From positions 23,019,501 through 23,083,500 of the forward strand of contig JAPYXD010000723.1 of assembly GCA_030998225.1 (NCBI GenBank): a stretch of 64,000 bases of DNA, in the 5' to 3' direction. The notes under the pieces were generated by a model. The model had not been told where the DNA came from and did no database searches. It saw only the letters and a program-made list of their open reading frames with translations. The position numbers were made by a program, and so were the translations under genes. Position 1 is the first letter of the stretch. Every line of letters starts with the position of its first letter. The stretch comes from Diplolepis rosae (lineage: Eukaryota > Arthropoda > Insecta > Hymenoptera > Diplolepididae). Of this stretch, positions 43,165-53,975 are shown piece after piece.

Positions 43165-44518
43165 TTAGACCAAGCAACAGGGAATTTGTTATGAATTATT
43201 TATGACATTATTTATTTCAGAAAACGGACTGCGCTATCAGAAGAGAGGTTGGTCATAGAGTAATTGTGTCATGTTTTGGACAACGAAATATGATTTATAA
43301 ATTTGTTATTAACATTTAAGACAAAAAAATTGCACTTTTTTTAGTTTTTTGTTTATAATATTAAAGGTAATTATCCAATCTTGATGACATTAATTGAAAA
43401 GTTGTAGAAAACTTAATTTTGAACAATACGAGTCGTCGATTGATCTGATTTGATAATTAGAAGCGGAGAAAATTCGGAAAAACCGGGAAATTGAGCTTTT
43501 GTTAAACAAATTAATATCTCAGTTAATTTTTAACTTTTCAGGTTGAAGTTTGGTGGAAAAGTAACCGACTTTATGCTCTTCAAATGTTTAAAAAAAGAAC
43601 ACTTTAAGATAATACGTTTCCGCGCTATTGACACTTTAATTTATTTCATGCGTTAATTGTAAAATGTCTGCTTGCCGCAGAGGTGGTCCGATTTTTATTT
43701 TGAAAACGGCTTTTAAAAATATAAATCAAGCACAACAGAACGTCAATCTTGGTTTTTCGCTAAAATGTCGCAAAGTTTATTAAAAATAGGTCTAAACATG
43801 GCTCTGAACGCTTGAAAACAGCAAAGTGACAGTGGTGGGGGGAGAAGATGAGTAGGCTCACTGTGTCACTTTGCTGCGTTCAAGCGTTCAGAGCCATGTT
43901 TGGACCTTTTTTTAATAAACTTTGCAACATTTTAGCGAAAAACCAAGATTGACGTTCTGTTGAGCTTGATTTATATTTTTAAAAGCCGTTTTCAAAATAA
44001 AAATCGGACCACCTCTGCGGCAAGCAGACATTTTACAATTAACGCATGAAATAAATTAAAGTGTCAATAGCGCGGAAACGTATTATCTTAAAGTTTTCTT
44101 TTTTTAAACATTTGAAGAGCATAAAGTCGGTTACTTTTCCACCAAACTTCAACCTGAAAAGTTAAAAATTAACTGAGATATTAATTTGTTTAACAAAAGC
44201 TCAATTTCCCGGTTTTTCCGAATTTTCTCCGCTTCTAATTATCAAATCAGATCAATCGACGACTCGTATTGTTCGAAATTAAGTTTTCTACAACTTTTCA
44301 ATTAATGTCATCAAGATTGGATAATTACCTTTAATATTATAAACAAAAAACTAAAAAAAGTGCGATTTTTTTGTCTTAAATGTTAATAACAAATTTATAA
44401 ATCATATTTCGTTGTCCAAAACATGACACAATTACTCTATGTCCAACCTCTCTTCTGATAGCGCAGTCCGTTTTCTGAAATAAATAATGTCATAACAAAT
44501 TCCCTGTTGCTTGGTCTA
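43165..44518. repeat. Near-perfect palindrome, about 665-bp arms
   Basis: Arms 43165-43832 and 43861-44518 are reverse complements with very few mismatches plus an 11-bp indel near 43190. Around the 28-bp turn: AACGCTTGAAAACAGCAAAG on the left and CTTTGCTGCGTTCAAGCG on the right. If transcribed it would form a hairpin of over 600 bp. It has no ORF or recognisable transposase. Confidence 0.9.
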
Positions 44519-45051
44519 GGTTAGGAGTGAAATATAGCGGAAAAAGAAACAAAATAAACACCATCGTCCTTTGTTTGTACCAAAACATGATAAGTACCAA
44601 CATAAGTATTTTTTCGCTAACAATCATTCTATGAAAAAATTGAAAAATCCCCTGCTTACAAATATATCTAAAATATATTTCTAGTAAAAAATAACTTTTA
44701 AGCTCTCACCTAATTCAATTAAGTTGATTTAAATTAATATAACTGTATGAAGGTGCATGAAGAAACTATTTCAAACACCTCAATGAGCGGAGCATTTTTT
44801 ATTGATTTATTTTTTCCTGCAGATTACAATATTGTGAAGGAAGTCTCGACTATACAATTTTTGGAACCAAAACATTAAACGTGATCATATTGAAAAGATT
44901 AAAATTTTCAATGTAAGAATTGTTTTCTTGAAAAAATTAAAATCTATGTTTTCTTTCAGTTGAATAATAATGTATGCATTCATTAATAAAATTAATGAAT
45001 ATGTATAATATATAATATATATAATATATATACAATACATATATATATATA

Positions 45052-45513
45052 CACTACCGGTCAGAATTGTGGGACCACCTGTTTTTCGATGATTGCTTGA
45101 ATTATCTTAATTTCAGTTCTGTGAGTGATAAAATTTGTACTCTTAATAATGTGAAAGACATCAAAATTATCTTTACAATTAGTCTGGAATAAAGTCGTTT
45201 CGTTAAGTTGTGAATAAGTTATTGCAAAAAAAGTCTAAATTTCAATGTTTTCTTAAATTTTAAATAACTTTCGAAAAAATTAACATTTTTTCGAAAGTTA
45301 TTTAAAATTACAAAAAGCATTGAAATCTAGATTATTTCTGCAATAGCTTCTTTAAAATTTAACAAAACGAATTCATTTTGGGCTCATTTCATAAAGAATT
45401 TTGATAGCTTTGAATTTAATTAAAAGAACAAATTGTTTTACTTACTTAATTCAAATTAGGATAATTTAAGCAATTATCGAAAAACAGGTGGTCCCACAAT
45501 TCTGACCGTTACT
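45052..45513. mobile_element. Tc1/mariner-type MITE, right arm
   Basis: Inverted counterpart of 35768-36245. It starts CACTACCGGTCAGAATTG and ends AATTCTGACCGTTACTA, within TA-rich sequence. It is internally palindromic around GAAAAAATTAACATTTTTTC near 45280. No ORF. Confidence 0.75.
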
Positions 45514-45520
45514 ATATATA

Positions 45521-46414
45521 TATATATATATATAAAATATATAATATATATTGACTATAAAATTATGCACTTTTTAGTACCTCCAGCTTATAATTGTTTC
45601 ATTAAAAATATTTCATTAATTGCAACTTGGAATGATTTTCATGAGTAAATTTCTTAGTTTTCTAAAGTCCGAAGGCTATTTCAATTTTGTTGATATATAA
45701 ATAAAATTACTTTAAATTATAGATTTAGTTTAAAAGCCCTTAAAAATCCAGGACATTTTAAAATTGCAATTGTTTGCAATTAAAATTTTTGTAAAGAGAA
45801 ACCATTATAATTATTTGAAGATCTTTTTATTTAAATATTCTCAACTTATTCAATTTAAAATTGAAAATATTACTAATTGAGCAATTCTCAATGCCGCATC
45901 ATTTTTAATCTGTCCACTTATGATTATGAAATGTTAAAAAAATTTGGAATTCAAATGATTTTAAAACCCTTTCATTTTCAAATCATTGTATCATTAATTT
46001 ATCTTATTTATTTCAAATTAATTAGTTGAGTTTGAAATTTATTGTACTTTTGTGACATTTTAATATCTGTAATTTAATTTTCATTTGCAAGATTGTAAGA
46101 GTATTGGATCTAAATTCTAAACTCAGAATTCCAATTTCTCATTTCGACCAAAAATATTGACAGTAACAATTTTTCCCTTTACAGATGTACTTTATTACCT
46201 AAGGTATAGGCAAGGAAGAATTAAAGTTATATATTGTCTGAAAATAGATTTTCAAGAAAGGTAATTATGATAGAATGTCTCAAGTAAAAATGATTCTTAT
46301 TTTTAAAATTTACATAAAAATACAATTAAATAACATTCTGAATTAACAATATTCAAAATCAATCGAGTTAAATCAAAGAATGTTAAAAAATAAAACTACA
46401 TAAAAATACAGGTT
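45521..46414. other. AT-rich intergenic DNA upstream of THAP gene
   Basis: Mostly A/T-rich single-copy-looking sequence. Nothing is recognised; the promoter of the THAP gene should lie in its right part but no clear TATA/initiator was identified. Confidence 0.5.
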
Positions 46415-47838
46415 ATGAAGTGTATTATTCCCGGCTGTGACTCTACCACTGATTTAAAATATAATTTTCGGAAAAATGGGGGAAAAAGCAACTTTTTTCG
46501 TGCACCAAGAACGATAAGTAATCCCAACCTGAGTTGCAATATTTGTAACTATAACATTATTTTAACTGTAATCTTTGATGCAGATTTTATCTAACTTTTA
46601 TTGAAATTAAATTTCTAATTAAGTAGTTCAACATGTAGCTAATGAATAACATTCCTTTATTTTCGTGTAGTATGAAGTATGTATTCCCTATTTATTGGAA
46701 AACATTTTTTATAAATAAAACTTATTTTAAAATATTTCTTTGACAGGAAGAGAAGCTTCAAATTTGGCAGAATGCAATATCTGCATCTGCGTGTGGACCA
46801 AGAAATAAGCCACTAAAAAGTACTGATGTCTTATGTCATCTGCACTTCAAGCATGAAGATATTTGGTGGAACTATCCTGAGTGCAAAATGCCTGATGGAA
46901 CATATTTCTCCATGGAAAGGAAAAAACCAGCGTTGAAGGCAAATGTAGTGCCGTCTATTTTTCCAAAAAAGGTACTGGAATGCGCACACTTCCTAGGAGA
47001 AAGAAAGGTACCTGATGACGTGAAACATTCACAGAAAGAAAGTGGTACGTTTTTACAACAACCTTCAGCTGATTGCCCTCTTTCTTTGCATGGCTTGAAT
47101 AAGTCTTCCTCAAAAGTGAATGGTGATCCAAATTATTTTTCTAAAGCATGTGCACGTTTTGAAACTCAAACTATTTCACAAGTTTCTGCTAAAGAAAAAT
47201 GTGAAAAGACTAAAGTAGAGGAGAAAGTCAAATTTATAAAAGTGTGTAAAGAATTAAAACATGATCCCAACAGCGTACCTCTGCCTCGCTCTGGAGTCTG
47301 GTTGTCGAACGTCGTAAATACTCCAGCTTTTCAATGTATAATGTGGTCTCTTTGGTCAGACGATGCTTCAAAAGTTAAGAAACAAATTGTGCTCAAACCA
47401 GATATGACAATTAGTGTAAGTAATATATTTTGAAATATCGGTCGTTTCTGCTCATTAATTCGAAAAAATTATAACTTGTAAATTTTTAAAATTCTTATTG
47501 AAGATTCAATTCCATTGTAGCGCTTAGTCATTTCAAGGAAAATTTGTTTTCAGATTTACGTAGAAGGAAAGCATGTCAATGTACCTGGGCTTGGCAAAGC
47601 AGAAACAGTAGATGATCTTCAAAAACTCGTTTCTGCAGTAGACAAAAATACTTTGAAAAAACAAATTTTATTAATGTTGATATATTGTCTAGTTAAAATA
47701 AATAATTTATTTGATATAAAACATATTTCTTGTGTTGACATTATTTATTGTCTAAGCATAGTCACTCAAGATTCCCATACATTAAAAAGAAATTATATAT
47801 ATTTACAAATTTTATTCTATATACATATTTCAACGTAA
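46415..47838 (+). CDS. THAP-domain protein, three exons
   Basis: Exon 1 46415-46517 begins MKCIIPGCDSTTDLKYNF, supplying the first two THAP cysteines. Exon 2 (from 46747 or 46751 to 47415) has LQIWQNAI (the THAP Trp), VLCHLHFKHED (Cys and His ligands) and VVPSIFP, the closing AVPxIF-like motif: a complete THAP DNA-binding domain of about 90 residues. A roughly 110-residue linker and a segment PLPRSGVWLSNVVN follow. Exon 3 47554-47838 joins in phase after ISV-to-GTAAGT splicing at 47415/47416 and reads IYVEGKHVNVPGLGKAE ... LQKLVSAVDK. Exon 1 ends in phase 1, so only the acceptor at 46750/46751 keeps frame; using 46746/46747 would need an intron starting ATAAGT. THAP proteins are DNA-binding factors, many derived from P-type transposases; the target here is unknown. 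Confidence 0.7.
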
Positions 47839-48046
47839 ATTAACCTTAAATTAATAAACTTATGATTATAGACCCAGCGAAACGTTTTTGGCACTCCTAA
47901 TTATTTTAATTCACAAATTAAATTGCGTGTACAATTTCCACGACGTTTGAGAATCTTCTCCACTAAAATATTACATTTCATCAGAATTCTTATCCAGCTT
48001 TACAACAAAAATTATTAAACACATTGTGAGTAGCGCAAATTATTTT

Positions 48047-48367
48047 TTAAATAGCCATTTTGTCAACAGCTTGTAAAAGTTCAATTAATTCCTTTAAATT
48101 ACTGATTCGTTTTCCCCGATACGATGAAACAATTTTGTCATCAACAAACACTTTTACATACCTATTGCGAAATACAGCAATTCGTTTCTTAATGCAGCAA
48201 GAAGTTTCCACTTTTTGGAACCCAAAGAATTTATTATTACCCTTTACGAAACCCCATTGTGGCGAGGGTAATTCTATTTCATGCAGTGATTCTTGAAAGC
48301 TTTTAAATATCTGATCCTTTATGCATTTACTGCTCCTTTTATGTTTTTCCAATTTCGTACTCATATC
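48047..48367 (-). CDS. Small protein sharing the THAP gene's C-terminal domain
   Basis: A 105-residue frame beginning MSTKLEKHKRSSK just after an acceptor-like TTTGCAG (48368-48374), so an upstream non-coding exon is likely; a donor GTAAGT at 48609 ends a candidate 5' exon. The C-terminal 70 residues (PSPQWGFVKGNN, IAVFRNRYVKVFVDDKI, ISNLKELIELLQAVDK) align in order with the end of the neighbouring THAP protein (PRSGVWLSNV, ISIYVEGKHV, VDDLQKLVSAVDK). There is no THAP finger. The two genes converge, with their stop codons about 210 bp apart. Probably a duplicated, domain-reduced relative; function unknown. Confidence 0.55.
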   Translation of the reverse strand, partial: DMSTKLEKHKRSSKCIKDQIFKSFQESLHEIELPSPQWGFVKGNNKFFGFQKVETSCCIKKRIAVFRNRYVKVFVDDKIVSSYRGKRISNLKELIELLQAVDKMAI

Positions 48368-48609
48368 TGCAAATTAAAAACATACAAATAAATTTAACAT
48401 TAATTTTTATAATCCACTGAATCTCCGAGACCAATATTTTTTTAAATCTATTGTAAGAACATGCATTTTATGTATGTTTTAACAAATTGAATTTAAAAAT
48501 AATATTAAAAATTAAAAACAAAAAGAACTTTTTGAATCAAACGTATTTTACATAACTATCGACCGCATTTATAACCAAACATATATAAATTTTAAAGGCA
48601 GCTACTTAC

Positions 48610-48860
48610 ATTATTCTATTTCCCGACTCCACGAATTATTCCGGAAAACCACGACGTGACCAATGGCTTTGATATGTCTCCTTATACTCCTCCATGGTAT
48701 ATGCTATATATAGACGAAATAAGGAGAGAGCCGAAGTTTCCCGAAGATTTTCGAGCATCTCCGAGTTTTCGAATTCTGAAGAGGAGAAGTCGGTTGCGCG
48801 CGCAAACAAACTTACAGCTCCTACTTTATTCACACGGACGTGGCCTGTAATTGTGTGCGC
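48610..48860 (-). other. Candidate 5' non-coding exon of the small gene
   Basis: It ends at a good donor (AAT/GTAAGT, 48609-48610). The 65-codon frame inside it is not continuous with the downstream CDS. TATATATAG near 48706 could be a promoter element. The exon assignment is inferred from the splice sites. Confidence 0.3.
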
Positions 48861-48965
48861 ATGGTTGGCGTGTCCGATCTGAGCACACTGAGTCGGATGC
48901 GTAATTATTTGAAAAACTGTGCAGCGTGAAACAACAGTGTTTTTGTTTTCATTGTTTCACTGCTA

Positions 48966-49180
48966 CTAGAAGTTAGCGTTGAACATAGTGAGGTCCTCAA
49001 ATCCAGAGGCTCCACCTTGATCTTGCAGCATTTGTAGCATATCGGATAGTTCCTGCGGTTGAGGACCAGGTGTTCCTGGCACAGCATGAGTTTGTTGCCC
49101 TTGTCCAGGCACTTGAGCGGAATTTTGTTCGTTGTCTTGTTGCTGAGTTTGGTGCTGCTGTCCTTGCCATCCCCACATTC
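48966..49180 (-). CDS. tgo: tango last exon
   Basis: It encodes [19 protein letters not shown], a Gln/Pro-rich stretch, then [13 protein letters not shown] and the terminal TMFNANF before TAG (48966-48968). The SDMLQML motif and the short hydrophobic end are the conserved C-terminus of insect tango. Confidence 0.9.
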
Positions 49181-52100
49181 CTGAAATGAATTATAATTTA
49201 TTAAGGATTAAAGATGCAAACGATATTATCAAAATTTTAATCGAACGCATTAAAATTTGTAAAGTGTATTGTGGCATGAGTTTAAAGCCCATTCACGACA
49301 TTTACAAGATGATTGAAAATTTCTTGTATTGAATTCTTACCAGGATTATTAGGCACAGTAGTGACTGCGTGATACTGCGCAGCCTGAGTTTTCGCACCAC
49401 TGCTAAGTTGAGTGTAAGTCGGACCACTCGGTGATCTTAATTGACTTAATTGACTATACTGGTAACCTTCCGTCACTGGTTGCTGCTAGAATAAATCAGT
49501 TGAATTTTACTGAACTCTTGAAAGAAAAGTTAGAAAACTTTTCCGTATGACTTTGATAATACAAATTAATTACCTGCCGTCCAATGGCCCACGTTTGTTG
49601 AACAGGTGTCGGGGATGTATTTTCTGGTTTTTGAATTCGACTTAAAACGGAAGAGGATGCACTTTGCTGTCCAGGTGATCCGTAGGCTATCGGTGATTGA
49701 GTCGTTTCGTATCCTTGATAGACGTTCTGTGTACTTGATGGTCTAGCTTGTTGTGGACCTGTAACTGAAATTTTCATTTTATTATTCCAAATCTAATAAA
49801 GTTATAAAGAATATTTTAAAAAATTACCTGCGGTAGACACAGCTGCTGGATGTTGCCTCATATGCTGCGCAGGATAAATTGAATCACGAGCAGGATGGCT
49901 CTGAAGAGAATAGTCTAAACCAGGTTGACCATAAGCAACATTTTCGTTTTCTGGCTGTCCCTCGCCTCCAGGATGAAATGGCCTATACAGTAATTTGAGT
50001 AAGATTTAATTCTTAATTAGCTTTATATGAAAAATAAACATTTTGTTCAATCACTTCGCTGTTTGATTGGTGCAAACGATGTATTCAACTTCGTTAGTGA
50101 ATGGATTCACGAAAGAATAAGCTGACGTTCTCAGCCAGACCCAATCGCGATTTTTGGCTCAAAACCGGTACATCACCGATAGCATTTGTCCCTTGAGCTT
50201 TATAACTGAAAATATTAATTTAATTATCAATACTTTAATTAAAAAGAAATTATAGTTAAAATTCTATGCAAAGCTTTAGTCGAAGAATTACCTTGATCGA
50301 AACTATCTCGCATGTGCGAAAGATCCTCCGGATGAAAGAACTCGTAACACGGATGTCCCAAAAGTTCGGACGGAGTATATCCTAGAATTCCCCCAACCCT
50401 TTGATCTACGAAAGTGAATTTTCCCTCTTCAGTGTGGCGTGATATAAACTCTGTAAGCATCCAAAACAAGAAACAGTTCTTTTTAATCTTCAGACTTACT
50501 ACACTCAAAATTCCAATCTAATTTCTATATGATCTATATTTGTAGTTTCAAAAAATCAAACTTACCGCTATTGCTATTAGAACCACTTAAATCACTCGTG
50601 TTTGGAGTACTAGTAACCTGCAATCGCCCAATGGCAACCAGACAGTAATGTGTGGAGACTTCATCACTGACGACCCCATCTGGTCCAGGCTGAACACCTC
50701 TGTCACCTAAGTCCACACCTGGTACACATGGGGGAACAAAATCACCTACAGCGTAAAATTAAAGGTCAGTTCTTGTTCCTTTCTTGATGACAATGTGCAA
50801 AGATATTAAAGAGTGCTCTACAATTTAAAATAAATTTCTGAATATAACTGATTTCGAAATAACTGGAAGTTTTCTCTCTTGATAGAAGTGATTTTAAATA
50901 TCTTGATATCTACTCTACATACACTTTCAAATGCCATAGGAAATAGAACAAAAAGCCATACCAAACTCACCGGTGGGGGAGCAGTTTTTAATGTACCCCG
51001 TACAGTGGACGACAGCGTAACTCTGACCGTCTCTGGCAGGAGGGCCAAGGGAATTTCTTTGTTTCATGCGATGAAGGCCATGAGCTGCAGCCATATCGCT
51101 AGTAGTTTGCAGATTTCCAACCTTCATACGGCAGATGAAGCCACGTCTGGATCCCATGCATAATCTCACAGAGGCTGTAAGGTCAAAAATTATACGGTCA
51201 CCTTTTTTATTTTTATTTAGCATTACTTTAAAAAATGCTTCAAAAATCTACTTCAAACATCCGTGACATTCAAGAATTTTCCTGTTCCTTTTTTTGAAAA
51301 TTAGACTAAAATATTTATAATGTAGAAAATTAACTTCTTAATTGCACTTCAGAAATGAGAAATACAAGAATTGGGAATCTTAACTTACATTGATGGCCCT
51401 CTTTCTTCACAGTTCCCGTTTTAAGATCGAGGACTCTTCCAGCATGTTGAGGCTCTGCTGTGCTCAGTTGTTCCTGAACTTTTTCTTTATCGTCAGGATG
51501 AACTTGAGGGTACAAACTGGTTCCGTACCAGTCACTTTGGGAGTAATTTAGAACAGGTGCGACAGAATCAGAAACGTAGATGATTCTGCCTGTATCACAA
51601 CTGACAACGAAGAGGAACCCATCGGCGGCTTCCAGGATCAAGAGTTTCAGTTCTTGATCGGTCAGGAAAGAAGGTTTATAAGTCCCATCAGCACTTGTAT
51701 TTCCAGTGCCTAAAATACAATAAAAATAAATGAGCACGGGGCACATCGCCGGTGGAGCTTCGTTACCATTACTTTCTATGAGACCCCAGGTATTGAGCTC
51801 TTTGACTTCATTTTAATCGGACATTTTTTCTTAAATCTAACACTCTAGAATCTCTAATGATCTTCGATCAAAACTACCAACCTTATTCAACGCACTCTAA
51901 GAAACAAATTAATAAAGACAGAGAACTAAAAAAAGCCAATGGGAAGGACATAAAACCTAAATAAAATAAAGGTAAATACATTTTTTACCAAGTTCCATTT
52001 TCTCACTCTAATAAAGATTTTTAACTAATTAAAAAATACTTGAATATTATATTAAGTCACATGAACTCACTCGACGAAATCGCATTATCAAGATTAACCG

Positions 52101-53975
52101 TCTTAAAGGCTAGCTTTATTGGACTATGAGAAAGGATTTGCTTGAACGTAAACCTCGTGAATTGTCTGTTAGTTCATACAAAATGCTATTTTCTTCAAGG
52201 AAAAGGTTGAGAATTTATATTTATTTCTAGATCAATTTTAAATTTAGAAATAATCGCTATTACGTTATTTAAGCCACCAAATCATAATCATACGTAGTCA
52301 ACTCACTAGTACAGTTGATTATTCCAGGAACATTATAAAATATTTATCAATTCAGATTTAATTTAACCCTAGCTTCTCACAATTTTTTTCCGAACGAGAC
52401 TATTGAAATATATTTTACTAAGAAAATTATTAATTCAACTTTCTACACCGGAAAAAAATACGTAAGTGAAAATAAAGAGCTATATAAGATATTTTACCAA
52501 AGAATTCATCAGTTTAGAGTAAAGACATAAATGAAAATTGAAATTAATACCTATTCCTTTGGATTATTAATGATAACATAAATTAAGCATTACCAACAAT
52601 TATGTCTCACAATTTTGAATGATAATTCAACTCAAACTATCTGTAATTTTGTATATGAAACCTAAAACAAAAATCGTACTGCAATCAAAAGTGAATCCTC
52701 GATTTTCTGCTAAGTTCACAAAATCTATGATAATTTTCCAGTTTTTCCCCGATTCTACATTCTGCCATTTTTCTGTCATCTATTATAAGGCATCGAATCA
52801 GTTCTATCAACATCTTTTGATTCTGGTAAGTATCCTAAACAATAACAAATTCTTCTAGGTCTCCATATTTATATCCATATTTGCGATTTCTATTCTACCC
52901 AGGACGATATGTGAATTCTCGTCCTCGATTTTTGCCAAAAATCTAACTTTTCCTAAATATTAAAATCACTAGCACCTGAATTACTAGGCCGATCTGAAAA
53001 CTTTGAAATAGAAAGTTGTAGAGAATTCAGTTGCCTTTAATTTGAGTGCTTGTTTAGGCAAATCCGTCAATTAAAACTCGAGATATACTAAAAAATGTCG
53101 GAACGACTCTAAAAATTGGAAAAAAATTCGAACATTGATATCTCGAAAACGCTTCCATAAAAAAATTGTGAGTCTGACTTTCGTGTCTAGTAGGCCAAAA
53201 TACATGAAAGAATCATATTAAGATGTGGTGGGCAGAAAATTTTTTCAATTCTGTAAACTGCTGTAATCACGGGAATTCGATGAACGTTTATTTAAATAAA
53301 AAATGAAGAGACGTGGATTTTTTCCTTTTTGTAAAAGTGTTTACTTTCTTTACTTGAGCTGCCTTGAATTTTTCAGTAGTAATATTTATCATTATTTTCA
53401 TTGCTATCGTTTATTAATCTTTGACATAAATCTCCCTTAAGGTTTTCTCAGAGTGTGGAGATTTAAAGGACGCTCTCTTATTCCCACGCTGGAGCAGCCG
53501 CGAGGGCTACCCATTCCGCCATTGGCTCACATTAGTGAGTAGGTATCATGTAGGTATGCAATGTATGTAAGTATCTTCCTTCTCGAAAAGATACATACGT
53601 TCAGGGCGTACCCGTAGAGCAAATCAAGCCTTACAATGAAATCTTCCAGCAAATTGTAATTTGTATTATACATATATTATTTCGTCTTCCTGAACAAGAT
53701 CCTGAATAGATTTAAATAAAATTTTATCAAAATTATTTACCTATCAAAAACTGTATAAATTCAAACATTTAAAACTATACTTCAATTAGAAGGTTTCTCT
53801 TTTAACCAATGAATCTCAGAGTTGTGAATGATTAGAATTTTCAAATTATGCAGAAGCAGGAGCCATAATTATTTATCTCAAGCCAGATACTCACCTGGCA
53901 AATCTCTCTTTGTCCTGCATATTGTCGTCCTCCATTCTACGATATTTTGCCCCGCTTGGGTCGTCCTCATCGGAT
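48966..53975 (-). CDS. tgo: tango (ARNT/HIF-1-beta) bHLH-PAS factor, gene span
   Basis: Tango is the general dimer partner of bHLH-PAS transcription factors (Sim, Trh, Sima, Ss). Ten exons are seen: an N-terminal exon, PAS-A, PAS-B split over three exons, and a Gln/Pro-rich C-terminus ending SDMLQML ... TMFNANF. Splice phases between exons 2 and 10 are all consistent. Two defects: the exon for the basic helix-loop-helix region is not found between 51710 and 53894, and an in-frame TGA (50159-50161) sits in the PAS-B exon where relatives have Arg. Joining exon 1 directly to exon 2 would also shift the frame. So the gene is either mis-assembled/mis-sequenced or recently disabled. The rest of the coding sequence is well preserved, which favours a technical cause. 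Confidence 0.9.
49341..49485 (-). CDS. tgo: tango exon, C-terminal region 3
   Basis: It encodes [19 protein letters not shown] and [12 protein letters not shown], closely matching PVTEGYQY and [12 protein letters not shown] of fly tango. The acceptor has two adjacent AG choices (TAG/CAG) that differ by one Gln. Intact. Confidence 0.9.
49574..49764 (-). CDS. tgo: tango exon, C-terminal region 2
   Basis: It encodes [20 protein letters not shown], then [12 protein letters not shown] and [15 protein letters not shown], resembling the THSPY...SPTPVA..SW stretch of fly tango. Intact. Confidence 0.85.
49828..49982 (-). CDS. tgo: tango exon, C-terminal region 1
   Basis: It encodes [19 protein letters not shown] and [17 protein letters not shown], a low-complexity region C-terminal of PAS-B. 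Splice sites TATAG and GTAATT; in phase with the exons around it. Confidence 0.8.
50055..50205 (-). pseudogene. tgo: tango exon, PAS-B second part with in-frame TGA
   Basis: It encodes [15 protein letters not shown], then TGA at 50159-50161, then [19 protein letters not shown] and [13 protein letters not shown]. Other ARNT proteins have Arg at the stop position (CGA to TGA is one transition). Splice sites are normal (TTTCAG, GTGATT) and the reading phase fits both neighbours. If real, translation would end inside PAS-B and remove the C-terminal activation region. Confidence 0.9.
50292..50450 (-). CDS. tgo: tango exon, PAS-B first part
   Basis: It encodes [37 protein letters not shown] and [14 protein letters not shown], the PAS-B entry of tango. 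Bounded by TTACAG and GTAATT. Intact. Confidence 0.95.
50566..50745 (-). CDS. tgo: tango exon, PAS linker
   Basis: It encodes [16 protein letters not shown] ... [15 protein letters not shown] then [10 protein letters not shown]. The [12 protein letters not shown] segment is characteristic of ARNT-type proteins. Splice sites CTGTAG and GTAAGT; intact. Confidence 0.95.
50971..51174 (-). CDS. tgo: tango exon, PAS-A end and linker
   Basis: It encodes [20 protein letters not shown] and [15 protein letters not shown], then [12 protein letters not shown]. It is bounded by TTACAG and GTGAGT, in phase with its neighbours. Intact. Confidence 0.95.
51389..51709 (-). CDS. tgo: tango exon, PAS-A
   Basis: It begins [20 protein letters not shown], continues [19 protein letters not shown] and [18 protein letters not shown], and ends [11 protein letters not shown] before GTAAGT. 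These are the PAS-A core sequences of tango. No breaks. It needs one carried base (G) from the missing upstream exon. Confidence 0.95.
51710..53894 (-). other. tango intron that should hold the bHLH exon
   Basis: 2.2 kb without the expected basic helix-loop-helix coding sequence (ENHCEIERRRRNK-type). It contains a GC-richer patch at about 53460-53540 and otherwise AT-rich DNA. The intron's two edges have normal splice sites. Confidence 0.65.
53895..53975 (-). CDS. tgo: tango exon 1 (as visible)
   Basis: 81 bp between TTTTCAG and GTGAGT. It encodes [18 protein letters not shown] then QDKERFA, the segment just upstream of the bHLH in insect tango proteins. It enters with 1 carried base position and leaves 2 bases of a split codon. 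Any earlier exon with the start codon was not identified. Confidence 0.8.

Larger units (their letters stand above)
35766..45520. repeat. Large inverted repeat enclosing about 7 kb
   Basis: The left arm (35766-36522 plus 37871-37960) is the reverse complement of the right arm (44693-45520). Shared blocks include the Tc1-type MITE, GAATGCATACATTATTATTC, CGAGACTTCCTTCACAATATT and TGGTGAGAGCTT-like words. The left arm is interrupted by a CCCGTG transposon absent from the right arm. The interior holds a hAT remnant, a mariner remnant and two palindromes. Arms end in TA microsatellites on the outside. Confidence 0.85.
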
